DNA from: an uncultured bacterium
GTDB lineage: Bacteria > Bacillota > Clostridia > Lachnospirales > Lachnospiraceae
Direction of reading: 5' to 3'
DNA: 64,000 nt
Assembly: GCA_947574055.1 (NCBI GenBank)
Contig: CANPIC010000006.1
Span: forward strand, 1 to 64,000
Below the pieces are notes generated by a model. It made no database searches, was not told the origin of the DNA, and worked only from the letters and a program-made list of their open reading frames with translations. A program made the position numbers and the translations under genes. Positions 23,356 to 31,686 of the stretch are shown here, in pieces (positions within the stretch are counted from its first letter, which is position 1; each line of letters begins with the position of its first letter).

Positions 23356-23505
23356 TTATTTTGTTTCCTTGTGTAACGTATGGGTTCTGCAGAATTTACA
23401 ATATTTCTTTGTTTCCATTCTGTCCGGGTGTGTCTTTTTATCCTTTGTCGTATTGTAGTTGCGCTGCTTGCATTCCGTACATGCCAATGTAATCCTTGTA
23501 CGCAT
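23356..23505 (-). CDS. rpmG: 50S ribosomal protein L33 (49 aa; not in supplied ORF track)
   Basis: Translated by hand: [49 protein letters not shown]. Confidence 0.95.
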   Translation of the reverse strand: MRTRITLACTECKQRNYNTTKDKKTHPDRMETKKYCKFCRTHTLHKETK

Positions 23506-23617
23506 CTCATTCCACCTCCGCGTGCTTTTCTGATTCTTTATTTTTTCCGGTCATCTTCTTTGAAATTCAGATATATTTATGCATAAAAAAAAGACCTGAA
23601 TCTTATTTTGCTTCCTT

Positions 23618-23646
23618 ACTATAGCACAAGCAATGGTGAGAGTCAA
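23618..23646 (-). promoter_or_regulatory. Sigma70-type promoter for rpmG-secE-nusG-rplK-rplA (TTGACT-N17-TATAGT)
   Basis: Minus strand TTGACT CTCACCATTGCTTGTGC TATAGT. Confidence 0.75.
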
Positions 23647-23976
23647 TGTTTTTTTCCCAACCCGCTGCTTTTTTCTGACCGCCCGGCCTCTGTCCGCGTC
23701 CATAAAATTCCGTCCTCAAATACCACGCGGCAAACGCAGCCATGCCTATCTTGTGCGTTTATCGCGTAAATCCTATGTTTTTTCTTGCATGTGCTCGGGC
23801 GCAGTGATAAAATAGAGATAACTAAGCAGTTCTTCAAAGCTGTTTGCATTTTTCTGCCTGCACCTCTTATCATGCAGGAAATAATTGCCGATATAATAAG
23901 TAGCGGAACGGATTCCGCATTTGATCGGATTCTCCATAGAGTAATGTTCTTTTCACGGATGAAAGGAGGGACAGTT

Positions 23977-25281
23977 ATGGCGAATATGTTGGCATTAAAT
24001 ACGGTCTATAATCATTATCTGACGTCTTATTCCCGTAGTCCGGCCAGTAAGTATGATGCACATAATAAGAACGAACTGCGAGATATATACCATTCCATTG
24101 TCAAGTTAAACAAGGAGGCGCCGCTATATCTTCTGGATTCCAGCAAAGAATCTCACGCCTTCGCCATCGGTGTCAAGGAAGGAGCACGGGATCTCCATAA
24201 TGTGATCGCATCTCTGGGCGGTCTGAAGGAAGATGAACTGCTCAATAAAAAAGCGGCTTTTTCCACCGATGAGAATATTGTCAGTGCACAGTTTATCGGA
24301 AAAACGGGCAGTGATACGGAGATTCCTTCTTTTGAAGTGGAAGTGCGCTCCCTGGCAACTCCCCAGGTGAATCTTGGTAATTTTCTGCCTTCGGGCAGTC
24401 TGCAACTGCCTGTGGACACCTATTCTTTTGATATCCGCATCCACAATACAAATTATGAATTTCAGTACAAGGTTACGGAAGACGATACGAATCTCAGCCT
24501 GCAGAAGAAACTGGCAAGGCTTATTTCCGGTGCCGGTATCGGTATCGACGCCGTTGTGGAAACAGATGACGACCTGTCGGCGCTTAAGCTGACTTCTTCT
24601 GCTACCGGTGCCCCGATTGGCAAAGAAAGCCTTTTTTCCATTTCCGACACCCATTCCAGCCGGACCGCCGGCTCGGTGGATTATTTTGGTATCGGGGAAG
24701 TGACACGCCCGGCGTCCAATGCACAGATTGTTATTGACGGGCAGGAGCAAAGCGTTCCTTCCAATCGCTTTACACTGGAAAAGACTTATGAACTGACGCT
24801 GAACGGTATCAGCCCTATAGAAGGGCAGACCGCTACCGTCACCGTCAAAGACGATACCGAATCCCTTGGCGAAAACATCAGCAAACTGGTGGATGGCTAC
24901 AATTCCTTCCTTAATTTCGCTTTTCAGAACAAGGGAAGAAGGACCAAAAATGCCGATCTGCTGAAAGAGATGCGTGGCATTGCATCCGTCTACAAAGATG
25001 GCTTAAACCACATGGGTCTGCAGATCAGAGAGGATGGTTCCCTTACCCTCAATGCCGAGACTTATACCCAGTCTATGGAAGACGGTGAGGCAAAGCATAC
25101 CGTTTCCATGATGCGTGATTTTGCAGATTCGCTTTTCCGCAAGACTACCCAGATTTCCCTGGACCCCATGCAGTATATCAACAATACCATGGTGGCTTAT
25201 AAAAACCCGGCCAAAACGCATTTCGTCACCCCTTATCATACCAGTCCCTACAGCGGGATGATGTTTAACAGCTATTGCTGA
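23977..25281 (+). CDS. FliD-like flagellar capping paralog (start at MANMLALN)
   Basis: SLGENISKLVDGYNSFLNFAF...GLNHMGLQIREDGSLTLNAETYTQ resembles FliD C-terminal region; RBS AAAGGAGGG. Confidence 0.65.
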   Translation: MANMLALNTVYNHYLTSYSRSPASKYDAHNKNELRDIYHSIVKLNKEAPLYLLDSSKESHAFAIGVKEGARDLHNVIASLGGLKEDELLNKKAAFSTDENIVSAQFIGKTGSDTEIPSFEVEVRSLATPQVNLGNFLPSGSLQLPVDTYSFDIRIHNTNYEFQYKVTEDDTNLSLQKKLARLISGAGIGIDAVVETDDDLSALKLTSSATGAPIGKESLFSISDTHSSRTAGSVDYFGIGEVTRPASNAQIVIDGQEQSVPSNRFTLEKTYELTLNGISPIEGQTATVTVKDDTESLGENISKLVDGYNSFLNFAFQNKGRRTKNADLLKEMRGIASVYKDGLNHMGLQIREDGSLTLNAETYTQSMEDGEAKHTVSMMRDFADSLFRKTTQISLDPMQYINNTMVAYKNPAKTHFVTPYHTSPYSGMMFNSYC

Positions 25282-25357
25282 GAGGGTGCCTTGGCCACCT
25301 CATGAATCTGCGATTTTTGAGATCCCGGGCTTCGCTCTATACACATAAAGAAAAAGA

Positions 25358-25406
25358 AAGAAAAGCCCCCGGAAAAATGCAACCGTTTTTCCGGGGGCTT
25401 CTTTTC
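25358..25406. terminator. Bidirectional intrinsic terminator between convergent genes
   Basis: aaaagcccccggaaaaa-tgcaacc-gtttttccgggggcttctttt. Confidence 0.85.
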
Positions 25407-25426
25407 TTTATGCAAGCACGGCTTCC

Positions 25427-27052
25427 TTATAACGGAATGTTTCCGTGTTTTTTCTTAAGTGTCTGGACTTTTTTGCCTTCCAGACCACGGAGGCCTTTGA
25501 GGATGCAGAGTCTTGTTTCTTCGGGTTTGATGACTTCGTTTACGTAGCCTCTTGCCGCGGCCACGTAAGGATTCAAAAATCTGTCTTCGTATTCTTTCTT
25601 ACACTGCTGGCGCATCGCTTCGGGGTCATCGGCCGCCTTTATTTTTTTCTTAAAGGCGATGTTGACTGCACCGTCTGCTCCCATCACCGCGATTTCAGCA
25701 ATGGGCCATGCGTAGACCAGATCCGCTCCCATCTCTTTGGAATTCATGGCAATGTAAGCACCGCCATAGGCTTTTCTCATAATAACGGATATCTTGGGCA
25801 CGGTAGCTTCAGAATAAGCATACAGCACTTTTGCCCCATGCCGGATGATGCCGCTGTGCTCCTGGGCAGTGCCCGGCAGGAACGCCGGCACATCCACCAA
25901 TGTGACAAGTGGTATATTAAAGCAGTCGCAGAAGCGGATAAATCTCGCCACTTTATCGGACGCATGGTAGTCAAGAGAACCGGCGCTGCAATTCGCCTGG
26001 TTGGCTACGAATCCCACTGTCCTGCCTTCCATGCGGCCCCAGCCGACTACTGCGTTCTTGGCAAATTCTTTCTGCACTTCAAAAAAGCTGTCATTGTCCA
26101 CAATGCAGTTAATCACATCTATGACATCATAGGGATGTCTGGAATTATCCGGCACAATCTCCCGGAGCTTCGCACACTGATCATCGCTCTTTTCCAGATA
26201 GGTCTTGCCAAAGTTCCCTACCTTATTCAGCATCTTGTTCACTGCAAATAAAAGCGACTGTTTTTCACGGATCGGCTTGATCACCGGAGGCTGCTGCTCG
26301 TTGTTGCTGGGCAGATAGGACAGCAGTTTACGTACCCCCATCAGACATTCGCCTTCTGTATCATAGGTAAAATGGGAAACACCGCTCTTTTTTGCATGCA
26401 CTTCCGCGCCGCCCAGTTCTTCCACTGATACTTCCTCATTGATTACCGTCTTGACCACGTTGGGCCCGGTGATAAACATTTTTGAAATATCCCTTACCAT
26501 AAAGATATAGTCACAGATTGCCGGCGCATAGCAGGCACCGCCGGAGCAGGGGCCTAAAATCACCGCAACCTGGGGAATCACACCAGATGCCTGCGTATGA
26601 CGCAGAAACATCCCGCTGTAGCCGCTCAGGGAAGAAATCCCTTCCTCAATCCTCGCTCCGCCACTGTCATTGATACAGATCAGTGGCGCCTTCATCTGCA
26701 TCGCCATATCCTGAATCCTGCATATTTTAAAGGAATGATACTCGCCAAGGGTCCCGCCGATCACGGTAAAATCTTCGCTGGCAACGAAAACAAGCCGGCC
26801 GTCAATCTCACCATACCCTGTTACCACACCGTCTCCAGGCACCCTTCTCTTATCCAGTTCGAAATCATCAATTCGGGATTCTATCATCCCGTCAATCTCC
26901 ACAAAGGTCTCTTTATCCAGCAGAATCTCAATCCGCTCACGTGCTGTCAGTTTGCCAGATTTATGCTGCTTGTCAATCTTGGCCTGCCCTCCGCCCTGCA
27001 GCGCTTTTTCCCGCCTCTGTTCAAGATTCCTGATCGCTTCATCCCAATTCAT
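25427..27052 (-). CDS. Acyl-CoA carboxylase / methylmalonyl-CoA decarboxylase carboxyltransferase subunit
   Basis: 541 aa; KLTARERIEILLDKETFVEID, INDSGGARIEEGISSLSGY, GPCSGGACYAPAICDYIFMV, PAFLPGTAQEHSGIIRHGAKVLYAYSEATVPKISVIMRKAYGGAYIAM. Confidence 0.93.
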   Translation of the reverse strand: MNWDEAIRNLEQRREKALQGGGQAKIDKQHKSGKLTARERIEILLDKETFVEIDGMIESRIDDFELDKRRVPGDGVVTGYGEIDGRLVFVASEDFTVIGGTLGEYHSFKICRIQDMAMQMKAPLICINDSGGARIEEGISSLSGYSGMFLRHTQASGVIPQVAVILGPCSGGACYAPAICDYIFMVRDISKMFITGPNVVKTVINEEVSVEELGGAEVHAKKSGVSHFTYDTEGECLMGVRKLLSYLPSNNEQQPPVIKPIREKQSLLFAVNKMLNKVGNFGKTYLEKSDDQCAKLREIVPDNSRHPYDVIDVINCIVDNDSFFEVQKEFAKNAVVGWGRMEGRTVGFVANQANCSAGSLDYHASDKVARFIRFCDCFNIPLVTLVDVPAFLPGTAQEHSGIIRHGAKVLYAYSEATVPKISVIMRKAYGGAYIAMNSKEMGADLVYAWPIAEIAVMGADGAVNIAFKKKIKAADDPEAMRQQCKKEYEDRFLNPYVAAARGYVNEVIKPEETRLCILKGLRGLEGKKVQTLKKKHGNIPL

Positions 27053-27229
27053 AATTGTGGCCCTTTCTTATCGTTCACAGTTTTATACGCAGATATATAG
27101 TTTGCTTTTCAAATACTTTGAATCTCAAAATATATTATAGCACGCTTTTTCAAATGTGCAAGAGCGAATTGAAAAAAGCTGAAGACCGATACAACTGTCC
27201 CCGCACGAGAGGTCATTCTCCTCATCAAA

Positions 27230-27262
27230 GAAGGGAACTGCCGTCTCCGGTCCGTTCCCTTC
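27230..27262 (-). terminator. Intrinsic terminator at end of flaG-fliD-fliS-chaperone transcript
   Basis: GAAGGGAAC...GTTCCCTTC inverted repeat after the chaperone stop. Confidence 0.55.
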
Positions 27263-27272
27263 CTGTCTTTTT

Positions 27273-27779
27273 TTATTTTTTCTGATCCAGCAAATGTGAA
27301 TCGACGAAATTGGTCTGGCGCATATTTCTGTAATAATCATTTGCTGCCCGGACACTTTTCTTTGACTGACGTATCCTGTTTTTTGTATAAGAGAAGTAAT
27401 TCTCCACCAGCTGTTTGTTACGCTGCTCTGATGTCTGGATGCTGACGCTGAGATCGGTTATCTCAGAAATCAGCAGCTGCATACGGGCAATCTCTTCTTT
27501 GAAGGATTCTTTCGACTCCAGCAACTCCTCCCGGACTCTGTCATATACCTTTTCAAATCCGCTGTCCAGCAGTTCAAGTTCTGCAATGAAACGGCTCTTG
27601 GTTTCCACAGTCTGATTAAACACATCCATATCACTGTTTTGTTTGATTGCTTCTTCCTGCTTGCCATTTTCCTTCAGGAGCATTCCCAGAATACCTTTCT
27701 TTCTTTCCAGACTCTCCAACAGGATATCCACATATTGTCTGATCTCTGCCATCTCCATCCTCTCTCCGTCAGGCGCCAT
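27273..27779 (-). CDS. FlgN/FliT-like flagellar export chaperone
   Basis: 168 aa coiled-coil protein directly downstream of fliS; VDILLESLERKKGILGMLLKE. Confidence 0.55.
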   Translation of the reverse strand: MAPDGERMEMAEIRQYVDILLESLERKKGILGMLLKENGKQEEAIKQNSDMDVFNQTVETKSRFIAELELLDSGFEKVYDRVREELLESKESFKEEIARMQLLISEITDLSVSIQTSEQRNKQLVENYFSYTKNRIRQSKKSVRAANDYYRNMRQTNFVDSHLLDQKK

Positions 27780-28152
27780 GCGTATTGTTCTGCTTCATCA
27801 CATCTTTCCAGGTATCCCTCATGCTGCGCAGATGCATCAACACTTCCTGCAGAATCTCTTTGTCTTTATGAAAATTCGCTTCCTGAAGCCGCTGCATCAG
27901 ATAATTGTAAACATTCTCAAAGTCCTTATAAACCGGATATTTCTCATCCAGTGTACGAAGAAACTCCTCGATGATCTTCTCTGTTTTAACGATATTGATG
28001 TGTGCCTTTTCGATATCCTTACTCTCAATACCCGCAATGGCAAAGTTACAGAATTTAATCGCACCATCATACAACATCAGTGTCAGCTCCGCAGGGGATG
28101 CTGTCAGAACTTTATTCCTGTTATAAGCTGCATACGCGTTAGGCAATGGCAT
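27769..28152 (-). CDS. fliS: Flagellar export chaperone FliS
   Basis: NAYAAYNRNKVLTASPAELTLMLYDGAIKFCNFA. Confidence 0.97.
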   Translation of the reverse strand: MPLPNAYAAYNRNKVLTASPAELTLMLYDGAIKFCNFAIAGIESKDIEKAHINIVKTEKIIEEFLRTLDEKYPVYKDFENVYNYLMQRLQEANFHKDKEILQEVLMHLRSMRDTWKDVMKQNNTHGA

Positions 28153-28201
28153 ACCTGGTACCTCCTTGTTCCGTGTTCATTCCGTTACCTTTCTGATCTG
28201 A

Positions 28202-30403
28202 TCAGCCTCCGAACAGACTGGAGAGATAACTTTGCTGGGAATTCAGCTTGGACAGTGCCTTCTCCATCTGTGTAAACTGGTTATAATACCGATCTTCCAG
28301 AGCCTGCAGTTTCTTTTCCTGATCTTTTATCTTGCTCTTATACTCATCGTATTCCTTCTGCAGCCGCTTATCGTCGTAAACCTTGTACATACTACGATAA
28401 TCCGTACGGTCCATCACATCCTGTACTTTGCCCTTCAGTTCACCGATCAGCTGGCTGAAAAAGCTGGTTACTGCCTGCGGATCGCTGGCAATGGCGGCTT
28501 TCAGTGCATTGGCATTGGCGGAAGAGTTGCTGTCTTCTTCATCGCCATCAATATGGAATACGCCTCTTTCATTTTCCGGCGCCTTAAAATAACTCAGTGT
28601 ATTGATCCCAAAGCTGGAAAGACTGTATTCTTTTCCGTTATAACTGTGAGTCCCCAGCATCGTTGTCTTAAAAATGTTGATCAGTTTACTCAGATCGCCA
28701 TCTCTGCGAAGCAGAGAATCTTTGATCTTCTTCTCCCACTGTTCCACTTCTGTATCAGACAGGGCATCTTTTTCTTCATCGGTAAGCGGCTCATAACCTT
28801 TGGCCGTCTCCGCATTGTACAAGGTATCCATCTCTTTGATCAACTCATTGTACTTTTTGAAGAAATCCTTGACCATATCATAGATGCCGTCCACATCGTC
28901 TGCCGTCGTGATGGACGTCTCTGCCCAACTCGTGGGATTACCCGCCGCATCTCTGGCAGTAACGGCACTTTCCGCATTGGCAGTGATGGTCATACCGTTG
29001 ACGGTAATCGTGTTACTGTCAGAAGTAAAGTCCGCACCATTCACGGAAATGATAGCATCGGAACCCACCACACGCGCTGCCGCTTTGCTGGCCTCTGTAA
29101 GTTCCAGGCCATGAAGCGCCTTATTGGCCACCTCGGCAAACTCCCTGTGTTCCTTTTCCATCCGCTCTTTCAGATTATAAGGAGCTACAGGCGAACCGTT
29201 TTCGTCATACTCGATATCCAGTGTGGAGCCCATGGAAGATGCCGCCGAAGAAGCCACACCGAACCCTTCACTTGCCTTACGCAGATTCTCGCGATTCTCC
29301 TCATTGAGCTTGGTAAGTCTGTTCAGTTCTTCTTCTGCCGCTTTCTTGGCATCCGGATCGGTCTCCTGATCCACAATTTTCTGCTGATCTGCGATCGCTT
29401 TGTTGCCGGCATTGACAATGTCCTGGTAGTAATCTTTCAGAACAAGAGCCGTCTCTGCCAACTGCTTCTGCGCTTCCTGAGACTGGTTAAAGTTCGTTCT
29501 CAAGTCTTTTTCGCTGCTGAGTTTGCTTCTCTCTTCCCGCAGTTCCTGAACCCTTGTCAGATAGGTTTCCAGATCTTCCATCATGGAAGAAGCTCTCTCT
29601 GCCGCTTTCTGCTGCGCCTTTTCTTTATAAATGTCCTCATCCAGGACAAACTGACCACTTCCTGCAGGCTCTTCTTTAAAAGCCTCCGCCCAGAACTGAT
29701 ACTCCTGATAGGTAGGATTGTCTGCGTCCTCCAGATCACTCTTGCTGAGAAGTCCCAGATTATTCAGCGCATTCAGTCCGTTCATATTACCTGCAGTGAT
29801 GGTAAAATCATTTTCTACACCGGTCTTGCTGGAAAACAGGAAGATACGCTGGTTGGCCTCATCGAAGCTGGCAGTAAGGCCCACTTTCTTCAGACTGCTC
29901 AGCACATCATCTATTGTGGAGGAACCCCGCAACTCTATTACCTGTTCCTTGCCTCCCACATTGACACGCAAAGATACCTTCTCTGTAGGGTCCAGTTTGG
30001 TATCCGTCTTACCCGCCAGATCAGACAGGGTAGTGGTACTTTTCACACTCTTGTCATTGCTCAGCTTGCCGCCTGTCAGGGAACCGGCTTTTGCCAGCTT
30101 CTTCACTGCCAGCGACTGTGTCCCGTTCACTGCAGTATCACCCGCAATCACACTGGCAATATTGCTGTCCGCCACAGAGGTCTTTTTCTTAATATAAGAA
30201 CCCTCCAGGGACATATTACTAAGCTGGTCATTGAAAAAACTGTATACTTTGGCATTCAGGTCTTTCCAGGATTCCTGTTTCCATTCCAGTTTTTTCTGCG
30301 CTTTTTCCAGATCTTCCTTCTTCGTGCTGGCCGCCTTCACCAGCTCCTGTACCATGCTGTCGGTATCTAATCCGGATGCGATACCGGAAATTTTCATTGC
30401 CAT
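28202..30403 (-). CDS. fliD: Flagellar filament capping protein FliD with large coiled-coil insertion
   Basis: 733 aa; MKISGIASGLDTDSMVQELVKA N-terminus, coiled-coil C-terminus. Confidence 0.95.
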   Translation of the reverse strand: MAMKISGIASGLDTDSMVQELVKAASTKKEDLEKAQKKLEWKQESWKDLNAKVYSFFNDQLSNMSLEGSYIKKKTSVADSNIASVIAGDTAVNGTQSLAVKKLAKAGSLTGGKLSNDKSVKSTTTLSDLAGKTDTKLDPTEKVSLRVNVGGKEQVIELRGSSTIDDVLSSLKKVGLTASFDEANQRIFLFSSKTGVENDFTITAGNMNGLNALNNLGLLSKSDLEDADNPTYQEYQFWAEAFKEEPAGSGQFVLDEDIYKEKAQQKAAERASSMMEDLETYLTRVQELREERSKLSSEKDLRTNFNQSQEAQKQLAETALVLKDYYQDIVNAGNKAIADQQKIVDQETDPDAKKAAEEELNRLTKLNEENRENLRKASEGFGVASSAASSMGSTLDIEYDENGSPVAPYNLKERMEKEHREFAEVANKALHGLELTEASKAAARVVGSDAIISVNGADFTSDSNTITVNGMTITANAESAVTARDAAGNPTSWAETSITTADDVDGIYDMVKDFFKKYNELIKEMDTLYNAETAKGYEPLTDEEKDALSDTEVEQWEKKIKDSLLRRDGDLSKLINIFKTTMLGTHSYNGKEYSLSSFGINTLSYFKAPENERGVFHIDGDEEDSNSSANANALKAAIASDPQAVTSFFSQLIGELKGKVQDVMDRTDYRSMYKVYDDKRLQKEYDEYKSKIKDQEKKLQALEDRYYNQFTQMEKALSKLNSQQSYLSSLFGG

Positions 30404-30415
30404 ACTTCTTTCCTC

Positions 30416-30862
30416 CTAGAGCTTCTCATCTACCAGAATACCTGCCATTTCCCACACCTTGGCTATCATGTCAAGCGTCTTCTCCGGCGGATACTCTTTG
30501 ATGACCTCTTTCGTTTCCTTGTCCACGATCTTAATGGTCACGCGATTCGTATCCTCATGGATACCGAAGATAGCTTCCGAATTGCTCATCTTTTTATTTA
30601 ACTGATCCACCATCTTTTTGACGGATTCCTGAGACTGCTGCGGCTGCTGTTCTCTGCCGCCGGCTCCCTGTCCGCCCTGACCGTCCGCTTCTCCTGCATT
30701 GCCTACGACAAGTGTCGTGTTGTCTACAGGTCGCTCTACGGTTGCCACGGTTACATCCATGTCCGCCGGGGCTGCCTTCTCCGCAGGTTTCTGCTTCGGT
30801 GCCTGTGTCTGTGCCTGAAATGTCATTACACTGCTTACTGGCTCAATGTTCATATCCATCAC
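30416..30862 (-). CDS. flaG: FlaG family protein
   Basis: VKKMVDQLNKKMSNSEAIFGIHEDTNRVTIKIVDKETKEVIKEYPPEKTLDMIAKVWEMAGILVDEKL. Confidence 0.93.
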   Translation of the reverse strand: MMDMNIEPVSSVMTFQAQTQAPKQKPAEKAAPADMDVTVATVERPVDNTTLVVGNAGEADGQGGQGAGGREQQPQQSQESVKKMVDQLNKKMSNSEAIFGIHEDTNRVTIKIVDKETKEVIKEYPPEKTLDMIAKVWEMAGILVDEKL

Positions 30863-30910
30863 CTCCGTGTGATAATTATCGGTTACAAATATGCTTTATA
30901 TCTATTCTTT

Positions 30911-30937
30911 TTATCGGCTAAAAAAAGAAAATGTTTA
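30911..30937 (-). promoter_or_regulatory. Consensus sigma28 (FliA/SigD) promoter for flaG-fliD-fliS
   Basis: Minus strand TAAA-N15-GCCGATAA, exact match to consensus. Confidence 0.85.
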
Positions 30938-30955
30938 TAGATTTATAAACATTTT
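30920..30955 (-). terminator. Intrinsic terminator after csrA, overlapping the sigma28 promoter
   Basis: Minus strand AAAATGTTTATA-aatc-TATAAACATTTT C TTTTTTT (perfect 12-bp stem). Confidence 0.85.
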
Positions 30956-30976
30956 CCCGCCTTCCCTCCTGACTTC

Positions 30977-31195
30977 TCAGCCAAGAAGATTTTTCAGTTG
31001 TGCAAAGCCTTCCGTATTCACAGCCTCTTTGTTGGCTTCCTGGATCTGTTCATACACTTCTTTCCGATATACCGGCACATCCCTCGGTGCCGAGATTCCC
31101 AGCTTCACCTGTTCGCCCTTGATCTCCAGAATGGTGATCTCTATGTTGTTGTTAATGACCAGCGCCTCATTCTTCTTTCTGGATAATGCCAACAT
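30977..31195 (-). CDS. csrA: Carbon storage regulator CsrA (start at MLALSRKK)
   Basis: MLALSRKKNEALVINNNIEITILEIKGEQVKLGISAPRDVPVYRKEVYEQI. Confidence 0.98.
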   Translation of the reverse strand: MLALSRKKNEALVINNNIEITILEIKGEQVKLGISAPRDVPVYRKEVYEQIQEANKEAVNTEGFAQLKNLLG

Positions 31196-31196
31196 C

Positions 31197-31658
31197 TTAT
31201 TCACCCGCTTTCTTTGCCGCCTGCAGCATCTCATAAATGGGATACTTCACCGGATATTTCTCATCGTCCACGATGACCTGACATGCTTTTCTGGATTCTG
31301 TATGCACCACAATCGGGGCGCGCAGATTGACACTCATCTTTTTGATATCCGCCGGTACCGACATCGTCACCAGCACCAGCATATGATCCGGTTCCAGACA
31401 GCCGATGGGTTTGAGCAGTTCATCCTCCACCTGGGGATTATAATCAGGCATCACCACAAGAGGGTTCAGCACCGGCATGGCAAATCCCGGCTCCTGCAGG
31501 GACTGCAGCCACTGAATCCCGCCCCCGCCCGTATGCTCAGAATCATGCATCAGGGAAAAATCTTTCAGGTCAGGAAACCCTATGATCCCATTGACAAAGC
31601 GGATGATCTTATCATCATCTATCTCTACTTCTCCGAAGATCCTGGTCTTGATTTTCAT
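31197..31658 (-). CDS. fliW: Flagellar assembly factor FliW
   Basis: FGEVEIDDDKIIRFVNGIIGFPDLKDFSLM. Confidence 0.97.
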   Translation of the reverse strand: MKIKTRIFGEVEIDDDKIIRFVNGIIGFPDLKDFSLMHDSEHTGGGGIQWLQSLQEPGFAMPVLNPLVVMPDYNPQVEDELLKPIGCLEPDHMLVLVTMSVPADIKKMSVNLRAPIVVHTESRKACQVIVDDEKYPVKYPIYEMLQAAKKAGE

Positions 31659-31686
31659 AAAAGAATGCTCCTTTTGGTCATATCTG

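Noticed and set aside
23643-23873. 76 aa minus-strand ORF between rpmG promoter and the FliD-like gene
   Set aside because: Lies upstream of/over the rpmG promoter, no RBS or recognisable motif.
28232-30370. 712 aa plus-strand ORF opposite fliD
   Set aside because: Antisense shadow; no domain, no RBS, whole length explained by fliD codon bias.
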